A stretch of DNA of 64,000 nucleotides from CAVXHV01 sp963761445 (GTDB taxonomy: Bacteria > Planctomycetota > Planctomycetia > Isosphaerales > Isosphaeraceae): the NCBI GenBank assembly GCA_963761445.1, contig CAVXHV010000002.1:434001-498000 (forward strand). The letters are read 5' to 3'. Both the position numbers and the translations under genes were made by a program. The stretch's first letter is position 1. Each line of letters opens with the position of its first letter. The notes under the pieces are model-generated. The model saw nothing but the letters and a program-made list of their open reading frames with translations. It was not told where the DNA came from and made no database searches. Of the stretch, positions 8,565 to 17,974 are shown piece after piece.

Positions 8565-10081
8565 ATGTCATCCGCTTTTGCCGCACTGGTGCTCGTTGCA
8601 ATGGGCCAGGTTCAGGCCGACCCTGCCGCCGAGGCAAGGGTCAAAGCGATCGCGCCTTTTGTGGATACGGACGTGTTTGCCGTGATTCAAGTCGACGTGG
8701 CCAGGCTGGATGTCCAGGCCTTCTCAGCCAAGGTCTTCGGAGATGCATCATCGCTTCTGCTGGCTGATGGGAAGAAGCTGGCGCTCGCAGTGGTCGGGAG
8801 GTCTCAAAGCCGCGGGGGCCAAGGAGCTTTACTTCGTCTTCAGCGTCATCGACATGCCGGGACCACCGATCGTGGTCGTGCCTCTTTCGCGACGGGGCGC
8901 AGGCGGAAGGGATCGCTCGGACGATTCATGCCGAGGCGGCGCCGATCCACAACGCGATCGTTTCGGGGTCGCCGGAGGCGCTGGCGCGGCTGCGGCGCGC
9001 GCCGGCGGCGGCCCGGCCGGAGCTTTCGGCGGCGTTCGGCGGCGTTGGTCCAGGAGTCGGCCGCAGTGCGTCTTCTGATTCTTCCCTCGGCCGACAGCCG
9101 TCGCGTGCTGGAGGAGCTGCTGCCGCGCTTCCCGGAGGAGCTGGGAGGAGGACCGATCACCGACCTGACGCGGGGGCTGCTTGTGGGCGGCAGCCGGGAT
9201 TGACGAGCGCGGAGAAGCCGGAGCTCAAGCTGGTGGCGGGCTCGCGGGATGCCGAGTCTGCGCAGGTTGCTCGTGCAACTGGCGGAGAAGCTCGTGGGCT
9301 TTCTGCGCCGAACGCCTGAGATCGAGAAGTCTGCCCCCGAGCTTGCGAAAGTGCTGCCAGAAATCAAGCCGGTGGTTGCCGACAATCGAGTCACGCTTGC
9401 CATCGACGCGAAACAGGCGGCGGGCGATCTTCGATGCGGTGACGGCGCCGGTTCGCGAGAGCGGCCGTTCGCACCCAGTGCGTCAATAACGAAAAACAGA
9501 TTGTGCTGGCACTTCACAATTACCACGACCAGCACAACAGCTTTCCGCCCGCCTACTCAACGGGCAAGGACGGCAAGCCGCTCTTGAGCTGGCGGGTGTT
9601 GATCTTGCCGTTCCTCGAGGCCAAGGCCTTGTACGACCAGTTCCACCTGGACGAGGCCTGGGACAGCCCGCACAATCGCATGCTGATCGCCAAGATGCCG
9701 GCGGTTTTTCGGTGCCCTGCCGAGAAAGAGGCCCTCGCGGCCGAGGGCAAGACGCGATATCTTGCGCCGCGCGGCGCCGCGGGCATCATCCACGATGCGA
9801 AGGGAGTATCGATGCGCGAGATCACCGACGGAAACTCGAACACGATCATCATGATTGACGCAGGAGACGAGCACGCGGTGGAGTGGACCAAGCCCGACGA
9901 CTGGGTGTTTGATCCTGAGCCCGGGATCGAGAGCATCTTCCGGAGCCATTCGCCGGGGGGCATCAACGCTGCGTTTGCGGATGGGTCGGTGCGGTTCCTG
10001 CGGCAAACGATTGCGCCGGCGGTCTTGCGTGCGCTGCTCTCGCGAAACGGGGATGAGGTGATCAAGGCGGAGGATTTGTGA
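8565..10081 (+). CDS. exported DUF1559-domain protein, multiple frameshifts
   Basis: An ATG at 8565 follows a GGAGG ribosome site and opens a signal peptide (MSSAFAALVLVAMGQVQA). The N-terminal half (VKAIAPFVDTDVFAVIQVDV ... ADSRRVLEELLPRFPEELG) is an unknown planctomycete domain. The C-terminal half is DUF1559: QCVNNEKQIVLALHNYHDQH, SWRVLILPFLEAKALYDQFH, RCPAEKEA, DGNSNTIIMIDAGDEHAVEW and a terminal HSPGGINAAFADGSVRFLRQ. DUF1559 proteins usually carry a pseudopilin helix. Here it is replaced by a Sec signal and an extra domain. At least five frame breaks occur between about 8810 and 9460, the densest damage in the window. The last 190 codons are intact. Confidence 0.65.
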
Positions 10082-10082
10082 G

Positions 10083-10952
10083 TCAGTCGTCGAGATAGCT
10101 TTCGTGCTCGAGGCCTTTCAAGTAGTCGAGCACTTCGCTGAGCGTATCGACCGGCTGGCCGGGGACGCGGCCGGCCTGGTCGAGCTCGCGCAGGAGCAGC
10201 AAATCCTCGGCGTATTCGGATTCGTCGATGGCTCGCTTGACCTTTGCCGAGATGGGCCGGTCGCGGGCGGGTGGGCTTCCTTCTCTGCCGGGACCAGGCC
10301 GGTCGCGGCGGGGGGACAGGTCGTTTTGATGCTCGATGAGCCAGAGTGTGCGCTCGGTGACGGAGCCTCGAAGGGCTTCGATTCCGGCGGCGACCGTGGT
10401 CTCTCGGGATCGATGGCCAGGCCGACGTCGTGCAAGAGAGCCGCCAGCAGGAATTCCTCGTCGTAGGGGCGGATGTCGCGCGCCAGGTGAAAGACCTGGA
10501 GGCTGTGAAAGAGGGCGTCTCCCTCGGGATGAGTGCCTGGGGTTCTGCTTGACGGATTCGAGCGGCTCGAGCCGCATCTTGTAGATGGCGAAACGGTCGA
10601 TGGCCTGGGCAAGCGATCCGATTTCCTCACCCGGTTCGGGGTCGGGCTCTCGATCGGCGGCCCGGGGTGTTGCCAGCAGGCTCGCGTGCGCAGCGCGAGA
10701 AGTTGCTCGCGAACTTCCGCATCCGACGGCAGGTCGCCGGGCCGCAGGCGGTGGCCCAGCACGGCGGCGGCTTTTCGCTTGGCGGTATAGAGGTCGTTCG
10801 GGCTCGCGGCCTCGAGCCAGCCGGGCCGGGGCTCTTCTGCCTGGAGGAACCAAGGTTTTGTACATGCGCCGGGCGGCCTCGCGGGCGATCTGCTCGCGCA
10901 GCCGGCTCGACGCCGGCGCCGTTCGGTACCGCTTGCGGTATTTGTCATGCAT
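10083..10952 (-). CDS. HD-domain (metal-dependent phosphohydrolase-like) protein, several frameshifts
   Basis: About 290 residues once rejoined. The basic start MHDKYRKRYRTAPASSRLRE is followed by a helical region (RLRPGDLPSDAEVREQLLAL). The HD domain carries ALFHSLQVFHLARD as first histidine and EEFLLAALLHDVGLAIDP as the HD doublet, then AAGIEALRGSVTERTLWLIE. The end VDTLSEVLDYLKGLEHESYL is intact. Frame breaks fall near 10850, 10760, 10650, 10530 and 10400. HD proteins hydrolyse phosphoesters of nucleotides or second messengers. The substrate cannot be told. It runs convergently to the DUF1559 gene with one base between stops. Confidence 0.6.
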   Translation of the reverse strand: MHDKYRKRYRTAPASSRLREQIAREAARRMYKTLVPPGRRAPARLARGREPERPLYRQAKSRRRAGPPPAARRPAVGCGSSRATSRAAHASLLATPRAADREPDPEPGEEIGSLAQAIDRFAIYKMRLEPLESVKQNPRHSSRGRRPLSQPPGLSPGARHPPLRRGIPAGGSLARRRPGHRSRETTVAAGIEALRGSVTERTLWLIEHQNDLSPRRDRPGPGREGSPPARDRPISAKVKRAIDESEYAEDLLLLRELDQAGRVPGQPVDTLSEVLDYLKGLEHESYLDD

Positions 10953-10971
10953 GATCGAGATTCCTCCAACA

Positions 10972-11631
10972 TCAATGATAGCCGGTGGCCGGAGCAGAGG
11001 GACCCGGTGGACCGGGCGAATCGGTCATGCGTGCGAATCGTTGCAGACGACTCGGGTGAGCGACGAGGAGGGCACCCCGGCGGGCGAAATCGGTCAAGAT
11101 GGCTGTTTCGGCGGCCGGGTCGATCGCGCGGATTGCGTCGACTGCGATGGCGACGCGGCACTGGCGCAGGAGCAACCCCTCGACGGCCTTGCGTACGCAG
11201 TAGTCTGTCGCAACCCCGTAGACGACGAAGAGCGGGTGATCCTTGTTGTAGCGCTCGACGATTTCGCCAGAGTCGGCGCGACTGAACATGTCGAGATCGT
11301 TTTTCTCCAGAGTCAGATGGAGCGGTCGCTCGCCATGAAGGTGCGTTCCGACCGGCAGCACGACGGTGCCGGGCTGAGCGGTTGCGGGAATTCGGCCCTG
11401 GCCGGGTGTGCCGGCCATGCAGTGGGGCGGAAAGAGCTGGAGCTCGGGGTCGTCGGGGTGATGCGAGCAGGCCGACGCCAGGACGGGGATGCCGCGGCGG
11501 GCCGCAGTCTTGCTCAGCTTCGCGAGATTGGGCACGATCTCGGTGGCTCTGGTCACGTAGAGCGCGCCGCCGGGCTCCATGAAGTCGCGCTGGGTATCAA
11601 CGTCGATGAATACCAGTGGGCCTTCGAGCAT
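10972..11631 (-). CDS. isochorismatase/nicotinamidase-family hydrolase
   Basis: From ATG 11629-11631 the protein is 219 residues and starts on the family beta-strand MLEGPLVFIDVDTQRDFMEP. This places the catalytic Asp in FIDVDTQRDF, the Lys in LEKNDLDMF and the nucleophilic Cys in GVATDYCVRKAVEGLL. These are the Asp-Lys-Cys triad residues of cysteine hydrolases acting on nicotinamide, isochorismate or related amides. The long insertion with FPPHCMAGTPGQ is also seen in nicotinamidases. An in-frame extension to 11805 is not conserved-looking and is rejected. It is divergent from the epimerase gene at 11811. The exact substrate is open; nicotinamide is the most likely guess. Confidence 0.8.
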   Translation of the reverse strand: MLEGPLVFIDVDTQRDFMEPGGALYVTRATEIVPNLAKLSKTAARRGIPVLASACSHHPDDPELQLFPPHCMAGTPGQGRIPATAQPGTVVLPVGTHLHGERPLHLTLEKNDLDMFSRADSGEIVERYNKDHPLFVVYGVATDYCVRKAVEGLLLRQCRVAIAVDAIRAIDPAAETAILTDFARRGALLVAHPSRLQRFARMTDSPGPPGPSAPATGYH

Positions 11632-11810
11632 GGAGATCCTCGGATCTTCAGCGGACGGCACGCGGCGTGTGCCTGCTACGCGGGAGCACTGGCCGAGCCG
11701 GTGCCACCGGAGAGAATAGCACAACTGTGCGGCGAGCGCCTCACTGCCCCGGGGAAAAAAGGCGTATAATCGTGGCGGCTTTCCAACTTGACCATTGAGG
11801 ACCATGTTGC

Positions 11811-12778
11811 ATGCGCGTTTTGATCACCGGCGGTGCGGGCTTCATCGGCTCGCACCTGGCGGACGCCTCTCTCGAGCGCGGGGATGAGGTCTTCATCCTG
11901 GATGATCTCTCCACGGGAAGCATCGACAACATCGGCCATCTGCGCTCCAATCCCCGCTTTCACTACACGATCGAAAGTGTGCACCACGGGCCGACGGTGG
12001 CCGAGCTGGTCGACCAGTGCGACGTGGTCTTTCACCTGGCGGCGGCGGTGGGTGTCCGTCTGATTGTCGAGAGCCCGGTGCGGACGATCGAGACCAACGT
12101 GCACGGAACGGAGGTGGTGCTGGCGAAGGCCAACAAGAAGAAGAAGAAAGTCCTGGTGGCGTCGACTTCGGAGGTATACGGGCTCTCCGACCAGGTGCCG
12201 TTTCGCGAGGACGGAAACCTGGTGCTGGGGCCGACTGCGAAGGGGCGCTGGAGCTATGCGTGCTCGAAGGCGATCGACGAGTTCCTGGCGCTGGCGTACT
12301 GGCGCGAGCGCAAGCTGCCCACGGTGATCGCCCGGTTATTCAATACGGTCGGGCCGCGTCAGACCGGTCAATACGGCATGGTCGTGCCGACCTTCGTCAA
12401 GCAGGCGCTCACCGGGCGGCCGATCACGATTTACGGTGACGGCAGCCAGTCGCGGTGCTTCACTGCGGTGACGGACGTAGCCGGGGCGCTCGATGAAGCT
12501 CATGGATCATCCCGGCGCCGTGGGCGAGGTGTTCAACATCGGCTCGAGCGAGGAGGTGACGATCCGCACCCTGGCCGAACGGGTGCGGGCACTGACGGGA
12601 TCTCAATCCGAGATCGTGTGCGTGCCGTATGAGCAAGCTTATGGCGAGGGATTCGAGGACATGCCGCGTCGGGTTCCGGATATCGGCAAGATCGGAAGCA
12701 TTGATCGGCTACCGTCCGACGCGATCGCTGGACCAGATCCTGGAGAGCGTCATCGCTTTTTTCCGCGACTCGCCCTAA
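11811..12778 (+). CDS. NAD-dependent sugar-nucleotide epimerase/dehydratase, frameshifted
   Basis: An extended short-chain dehydrogenase of about 322 residues. The Rossmann motif TGGAGFIGSHLAD is at 7-19, FHLAAAVGV binds the cofactor, STSEVYG carries the catalytic Ser and YACSK the Tyr-Lys pair, followed by ARLFNTVGPRQTGQYGMVVP. The frame breaks near 12490 (then MDHPGAVGEVFNIGSSEEVT) and near 12700 (then LIGYRPTRSLDQILESVIAF), ending at 12778. The pattern fits UDP-glucose 4-epimerase or UDP-glucuronate decarboxylase relatives that make cell-surface sugars. The exact sugar cannot be assigned. Confidence 0.8.
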
Positions 12779-12834
12779 AATCGACACCGCGGGTCGTGCC
12801 CTGCAATGAGGACCTTGTTCAGAGAGGGATTGGG

Positions 12835-14074
12835 ATGAGCGAGCAAAACCTGGCCGCGCAGGTGCGCGCGGCGCTCGAAACCGGTGAGGGAATTCTGCGG
12901 CTGGCGCCCACGTGGGTGCCCCGTTCGTTCTTGATGCCCGGAGGTCGCTTGAAGCTGGCCCGCGAGGACCTGTACGCGCTGGGGACGCATCGCGGGGGAA
13001 TCGACGAGCGCTGGTTTGCCTCGACGACGCCCGCCGCGAATGAAGGGGCGCCGCCTGATGAGGGCTTGAGCTACGTCGTGCACAACGGTGACCGGTTCAC
13101 GCTCAAGGCAGGCGATCGAGACGTTTGGAGCCGAGATCATCGGGGGCAGCCTGTGGAACACTTACAAGCGCTGGCCCGTGTACAGCAAGTTCTTCGATAA
13201 CCTCGGGCCGATTCCGCACCACATGCACCAGAATCAAAAGCAGGCCGCTCTGCTGGGCCGCGAGGGGAAGCCCGAGAGCTACTATTTCCCGCCGCAGCTC
13301 AACTGGACGGGCAACCTTTTTCCTTACACGTTCATGGGACTCGAGCCCGGCACTACCAAGGGTGACATTCATCGCTGCCTGGAGCGGTGGAACCAGGGGG
13401 ATAACGGGATCCTCGACCACTCCAAAGCCTATCGCCTCAAGCCGGGCACCGGCTGGCTGATTCCACCTTGCGTCCTGCACGCGCCGGGCTCGCTCCTGAC
13501 GTATGAGCCGCAGTGGGGCTCGGACGTCTTCGGGATGTATCAATCGATGGTCGAAGGCCGGCGCGTGCCCTGGGACCTTCTGGTCAAGGACGTGCCCGAT
13601 GCGTATCACCAGGACATCAACTACCTCGTCGACCAGCTCGACTGGGAGAAGAACGTCGATCCGGAATTCAAGAAGAACAACTACCTCGAGCCGATCGAGC
13701 GCTCGGGAGGCTCATCGGCGGGCTACGTCGACAAGTGGATCGTGTACGGCCGAGTCGATTCCAAGCAGCTCTTCAGCGCTTGCGAGCTGACGGTGCAGCC
13801 CGGGAAGTCGGTCACGATCAAGGACCCGGGTGCTTCTGGATTGATCGTCGTTCAGGGGAGTGGCTCGATCGGGAAGCTCGAGGTCGACAGCCCGAACTTC
13901 ATCCGCTTTGGTGAAGTGACGGCGGACGAGGTCTTCGTCAGCGCCAAGCGGGCGGGCGAAGGCGTGCTGTTCCGCAACACGGGGAGCGAACCGTTCGTCA
14001 GTCTGCGGTATTTCGGGCCGGACACGCATGGCGATTTGCCGGCGGTGGGCGATCATGCCAAGAAAGGGAAATGA
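12835..14074 (+). CDS. cupin-type sugar isomerase-like protein, frameshifted near 13105
   Basis: About 412 residues from MSEQNLAAQVRAALETGEGI. The N-terminal 90 residues contain TWVPRSFLMPGGRLKL. After one frame break near 13105 the rest is intact. It has PIPHHMHQNQKQA with two metal-ligand histidines and PESYYFPPQLNW further on, plus HRCLERWNQGDNGILDHSKA and GWLIPPCVLHAPGSLLTYEP. These His/Glu positions match a double-cupin of the mannose-6-phosphate isomerase class. It begins a run of carbohydrate genes on the same strand (12835-18814), supporting a sugar isomerase role. Substrate unknown. Confidence 0.65.
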
Positions 14075-14083
14075 GGTGAATGG

Positions 14084-14773
14084 ATGTCGGTGACGCTCGC
14101 GAGTCCACCCTCTGGCGAAGCCGAACCAGTCGAACAGCGTTTCGAGATGGGGCGCGTCACGTGGGACGCGTACCTCAAGATCAGCGATGCGCTGGAGGAC
14201 CAACCCGGTTTACGGTTGATTTACTGCGACGGGAGGTTGTCCTTCGTGGGAAAATCACGGCGGCATGACTGGTTTGCGGAGCGATTGGCTGAGCTCGTGA
14301 AAGCAGTGGCCCGAGGACTGGGAATTCCCTGGGAGGATGCCGGCCAGGCGACGTATCGCCGCGAGAAAACGGATGCTGGGCTCGAGGGAGATAAGACGTT
14401 TTATTTCGGCGAGCATGCCGTTCTGATGAGAGGTCCGCTGGATATCGATCTTGAGGCGCAACCGCCGCCCGATCTGGCGATCGAGGTTGAAGTGAGCCAC
14501 TCGGCCGATATGGCGCTCGTCGCCTGGGGACGTTTGGGTGTGCCTGAGGTTTGGAGGTTCCAACCCAAGTCGTCGCAGTTCGCGATTTGTGTTTTGCAGG
14601 GTGATGGCTCTTATTCGCGATCAGAGCGCAGCGTCCTTTTTCCGGCGCTTTCGTCCGCGGACGTCCTGGAGCAACTGGCTCAAGCCAATCAACTGGGAGC
14701 CGACCGGTGGAACGAGCAACTCGAGGCGTGGGTTCGCGATGTCATCCGGCCGAGGCTCACCGGAAATTTGTAA
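14084..14773 (+). CDS. Uma2-family putative restriction endonuclease-like protein
   Basis: A 229-residue protein of the Uma2/DUF820 family, which has the PD-(D/E)XK nuclease fold. It shows RLIYCDGRLSFVGKSRRHDW, then a core where LEGDKTFYF and PPPDLAIEVEVSHSADMALV supply the acidic D...ExE residues, and a terminal VPEVWRFQPKS strand. The ATG at 14084 follows a GAGG ribosome site nine bases after the cupin stop. The family is greatly expanded in cyanobacteria and planctomycetes, with no firmly known function despite its nuclease fold. Its presence within a sugar cluster is probably accidental insertion. Confidence 0.85.
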   Translation: MSVTLASPPSGEAEPVEQRFEMGRVTWDAYLKISDALEDQPGLRLIYCDGRLSFVGKSRRHDWFAERLAELVKAVARGLGIPWEDAGQATYRREKTDAGLEGDKTFYFGEHAVLMRGPLDIDLEAQPPPDLAIEVEVSHSADMALVAWGRLGVPEVWRFQPKSSQFAICVLQGDGSYSRSERSVLFPALSSADVLEQLAQANQLGADRWNEQLEAWVRDVIRPRLTGNL

Positions 14774-14824
14774 TGGCGGGTGTCGCGGCCCAGATTTTGA
14801 AACGACCAACACGAGGGTGATTCG

Positions 14825-15874
14825 ATGAGCGGCAACCAGTCACATAACTATCCGAAATTGCACAACGCGATGTGGCCCGGCATCGTGGGGAAAGGCAGTG
14901 AGGGGGCCGAGCCGTTCATCGGCCTGGACACGATGCTCGACCTGACCGCTGCGGCGCAGGTTGGCGGCGTCAAGTTTGACGGCGTCGACATCTTCCTGTA
15001 CGACCCGCACGTCAATATCGACATCAGCGATGACGGCTTGAAAGCTGTTGCGGGCAAGATCGCCGCCAAGGGCTTCGTCGTCGGGACGGTCGTGGCACCG
15101 GTGTGGTTTGACGGGTCGGCGATGGGCGATGCGAAGCAGCGTGAGAACTACCTCAACGCGGTGCGCAAGGCGTGCCGGATCGCGCGGTCGCTGCGCGAGC
15201 TGGGAATCCGACCCTACGGGGTGGTCCGGATCGATTCGGCCTCGTCGCCGGCGGACTGGGCCAAGGACCCGGATGGCAACCAGAAGAAGATCGCCGAGAC
15301 ATTCAAGCAGGCCGCGGCGATCGCTCGCGATTTCGGCGAGAAGCTGGCGGCTGAGGGTGAGATCTGCTGGGGGGGAATGCACTCGTGGAGGACGATGGTC
15401 GACCTTCTCGAGCGGGTGAATGAGCCGGAAACCCTGGGCTTCCAGGCGGACATGGCGCACACGCTGCTGTACACGCTCGGGGAGAACGCTCCCGAGGATC
15501 GAATCCTGCCGGCCGGATACGACTGGAAGGACCGATCCGTGCTCGACGCGGCACTGAAGAAGTTGACGGCGGCACTGCGGCCCTGGACGAATGATTTCCA
15601 CGTCGCGCAGAACGACGCGACCGTCTTTGGCTCGGGCACTCACGACCACACGGGGAGGCACTGCCTGGCGAAAGACACGGCGGGCAAGCTCGATATCCCC
15701 CACCATGCGGGCTTCTGGCTGCGTGAAGAGAGTGGAAAGCTGACGAAGCGAATTCGCCACGTGTGCTGGGACGGCTGCATGTTTCCGAATGCTGTCATGA
15801 TGAACCCGAAGACCTGGACCGACATCCTGGCTGCTATGATTGCCGTGCGTGATGCGCACGGATGGTCTGAGTAG
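14825..15874 (+). CDS. xylose isomerase-like TIM-barrel protein
   Basis: A 349-residue sugar phosphate isomerase/epimerase-type protein. Strand ends carry acidic and His residues expected for a metal-bound active site: FDGVDIFLYDPHVNIDIS, GVVRIDSAS, GEICWGGMHSW, FQADMAHTLLYT and DFHVAQNDATVFGSGTHDHT. These resemble, but do not fully match, 2-keto-myo-inositol dehydratase and other AP-endonuclease-2-like barrels. No signal peptide. It lies between Uma2 and DUF4058 genes and upstream of a Gfo/Idh/MocA oxidoreductase, so a step in sugar or inositol conversion is likely. Function beyond family is inference. Confidence 0.75.
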   Translation: MSGNQSHNYPKLHNAMWPGIVGKGSEGAEPFIGLDTMLDLTAAAQVGGVKFDGVDIFLYDPHVNIDISDDGLKAVAGKIAAKGFVVGTVVAPVWFDGSAMGDAKQRENYLNAVRKACRIARSLRELGIRPYGVVRIDSASSPADWAKDPDGNQKKIAETFKQAAAIARDFGEKLAAEGEICWGGMHSWRTMVDLLERVNEPETLGFQADMAHTLLYTLGENAPEDRILPAGYDWKDRSVLDAALKKLTAALRPWTNDFHVAQNDATVFGSGTHDHTGRHCLAKDTAGKLDIPHHAGFWLREESGKLTKRIRHVCWDGCMFPNAVMMNPKTWTDILAAMIAVRDAHGWSE

Positions 15875-15912
15875 CGTGTCCGCATGCCGCGTGCTGCGCC
15901 GGAGGTTTTCCA

Positions 15913-16752
15913 ATGCCCGGACCTTTTCCTGGAATGGATCCGTACATCGAGAACGTCGAAGTTTGGCGTGACGCCCATCATTGGTTAATCTCAGCCGCGT
16001 CTGAGCAGCTTCAACCGCAGCTCAATCCGCGGGGCTACTACGTTGGCATCGAGAGTCGAGTCTGGTTGGAGGAAACGGAGCGTGCGGTCTACCCTGACCT
16101 CGTTGTGCGCCGAGCGGCAGAAGCACGGCAAACGGAATACAACGAGGCCGGTGGGATTCTGATTGCGGACGAGCCTGTTCGACTACTGGCGCTCGAGACT
16201 GAAGTTCGTGAGGACTATCTCCAGATCTACGAATTGCAAAACCGACGCCTGATCACCGGCATCGAATTCATCAGTCCGAGTAACAAAGCCGATCATCAAG
16301 CACGGGATCTCTACTTAAAGAATCGCAAAGAGCTGTGGGAAAGCGACGTCAACGTCGTAGAAATCGACCTATTGCGTGGCGGCAAATCCCTTGTCCGTTT
16401 GCCTCAATCGGTGCTGAAGGGAACTCAACACACTGGATACGTGATCAACGTGATGCGCGTCGGTAACGCCGGGTTCGAGTATTACCCGGTGGACATTCGC
16501 GCGCGCCTGCCCCGTGTGGGAATCCCGTTGAAATCAGGTGAGCGGGACGTTGTGCTCGACCTTCAATCGGCCCTCAATCGAGTTTACGACGCCGCGGCTT
16601 TTTCGATGCGAATCAATTACAATCATGAGCCCGAGCCCGGTCTGGACCAAGATCGCGCCTCGTGGGCCAACGATTTGTTGGTTGCCGCCGGCCTGCGGGA
16701 GCCGACGGGCTCGGCCGGCCCTGCTAACTGGCCTGAGGTTTCCATCCAGTGA
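15913..16752 (+). CDS. DUF4058 family protein
   Basis: A 279-residue protein opening with the family hallmark MPGPFPGMDPYIE followed by WRDAHHWLISAASEQLQPQL. It continues with YYVGIESRVWLEE, the repeated-strand segment YLQIYELQNRRLITGIEFIS-PSNK and LYLKNRKELWESDVNVVEID. These are the acidic/Lys positions of a nuclease-like (PD-(D/E)XK) core that has been suggested for this group. DUF4058 proteins are abundant in planctomycetes and cyanobacteria and have no proven role. The codons look more AT-rich than the flanking sugar genes, so it may be a recent arrival. Confidence 0.85.
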   Translation: MPGPFPGMDPYIENVEVWRDAHHWLISAASEQLQPQLNPRGYYVGIESRVWLEETERAVYPDLVVRRAAEARQTEYNEAGGILIADEPVRLLALETEVREDYLQIYELQNRRLITGIEFISPSNKADHQARDLYLKNRKELWESDVNVVEIDLLRGGKSLVRLPQSVLKGTQHTGYVINVMRVGNAGFEYYPVDIRARLPRVGIPLKSGERDVVLDLQSALNRVYDAAAFSMRINYNHEPEPGLDQDRASWANDLLVAAGLREPTGSAGPANWPEVSIQ

Positions 16753-16767
16753 TTCTCGGAGACGAAT

Positions 16768-17916
16768 ATGTCCAAACCGAAACCCCTGAACATCGGCGTC
16801 GTGGGCTATGGCTTCATGGGCCGGACGCATTCGAATGCGTACAAGCGGGTCAACGACTTCTTTGACGTACCATACCGGCCGGTGCTGAAAGCGATTTGCG
16901 GGCGAACGGCACAGGGAGCCAAGGACTTCGCGGAAAAGTGGGGCTACGAGTCGACAGAGACCGACTGGCGCAAGCTCGTCCTTCGGAAAGATATCGACGC
17001 AATCGACATCTGTACGCCCAATAACACGCACGCCGAGATCGCGCTCGGAGCGATCGCTGCGGGCAAGATGGTGCTGTGCGAGAAGCCGCTGGCGATGAAC
17101 ATGGTGGAGGGCCAGCAGATGGTCGACGCGGCTGAACAGGCGGGCGTTGCCAACACAGTCTGGTACAACTACCGGCGCATTCCGGCGGTGACGCTGGCCA
17201 AGCAATTGATCGACTCGGGGCGGCTGGGCAAGATCTTTCACTATCGAGCCAATTTCCTCCAGGACTGGACGATCTCGGCCGATTTGCCTCAAGGAGGCAC
17301 TGGACTCTGGAGGCTGGATGTGGCGGCGGCCGGCTCTGGCGTTACCGGCGATTTACTCGCCCACTGCATCGACACGGCGCTGTGGTTGAACGGGTCGATC
17401 GGCTCGGTCTGCGCGATGACGGAGACTTTCATCAAAGAGCGGAAGCACAACCTTACGGGGAACGTCGAGCCGGTGGGTATCGACGACGCGTGTGCGTTCC
17501 TTTGCCGGTTCGACAACGGCTCACTCGGCCTCTTCGAATCGACGCGGTACGCGCGAGGCCACAAGGCGCTTTATACATTCGAGGTCAATGGCGAGAAGGC
17601 TTCGCTCAAGTGGGACCTCGAGGACCTGCACCGGCTGGAGTACTTCGATCATGGCGACGAATCGATCGTTCGCGGCTGGCGCAACGTGCACGTCACCGAC
17701 GGGGACATGCCGTACATGAAGAACTGGTGGGTGCCGGGCTTGCAGATTGGCTATGAGCACACGTTCGTGCACCAGGTGGCTGATTTCCTCGAAAACCTTG
17801 GCAAGGGGCAGCCGACCTCGCCGACTTTCAGGGACGCTCTGGCCACTCAGGCTGTTTGCGACGCGGTGCTGGATTCGGCGGAGCACAGCAAGTGGGAGCA
17901 AGTCGTGCCGGTATGA
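16768..17916 (+). CDS. Gfo/Idh/MocA family oxidoreductase
   Basis: A 382-residue NAD(P)-dependent sugar dehydrogenase. The N-terminal Rossmann motif is IGVVGYGFMGRTHSNAYKRV. Residues IDAIDICTPNNTHAEIALGA and CEKPLAMN (the Lys of EKP) form the catalytic cleft. The C-terminal half has GDLLAHCIDTALWLNG, with the conserved His, and GDMPYMKNWWVPGLQIGYEH. A GGAG ribosome site precedes ATG 16768. The enzyme oxidises or reduces a sugar or cyclitol hydroxyl, and its product could feed the ketose 3-epimerase encoded next. The exact substrate is unknown. Confidence 0.88.
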   Translation: MSKPKPLNIGVVGYGFMGRTHSNAYKRVNDFFDVPYRPVLKAICGRTAQGAKDFAEKWGYESTETDWRKLVLRKDIDAIDICTPNNTHAEIALGAIAAGKMVLCEKPLAMNMVEGQQMVDAAEQAGVANTVWYNYRRIPAVTLAKQLIDSGRLGKIFHYRANFLQDWTISADLPQGGTGLWRLDVAAAGSGVTGDLLAHCIDTALWLNGSIGSVCAMTETFIKERKHNLTGNVEPVGIDDACAFLCRFDNGSLGLFESTRYARGHKALYTFEVNGEKASLKWDLEDLHRLEYFDHGDESIVRGWRNVHVTDGDMPYMKNWWVPGLQIGYEHTFVHQVADFLENLGKGQPTSPTFRDALATQAVCDAVLDSAEHSKWEQVVPV

Positions 17917-17974
17917 GGAGGTTTCTGCCGGCGAGACCTATTCGGGAAATGAGCGATTTCGTGGGAACACACAG

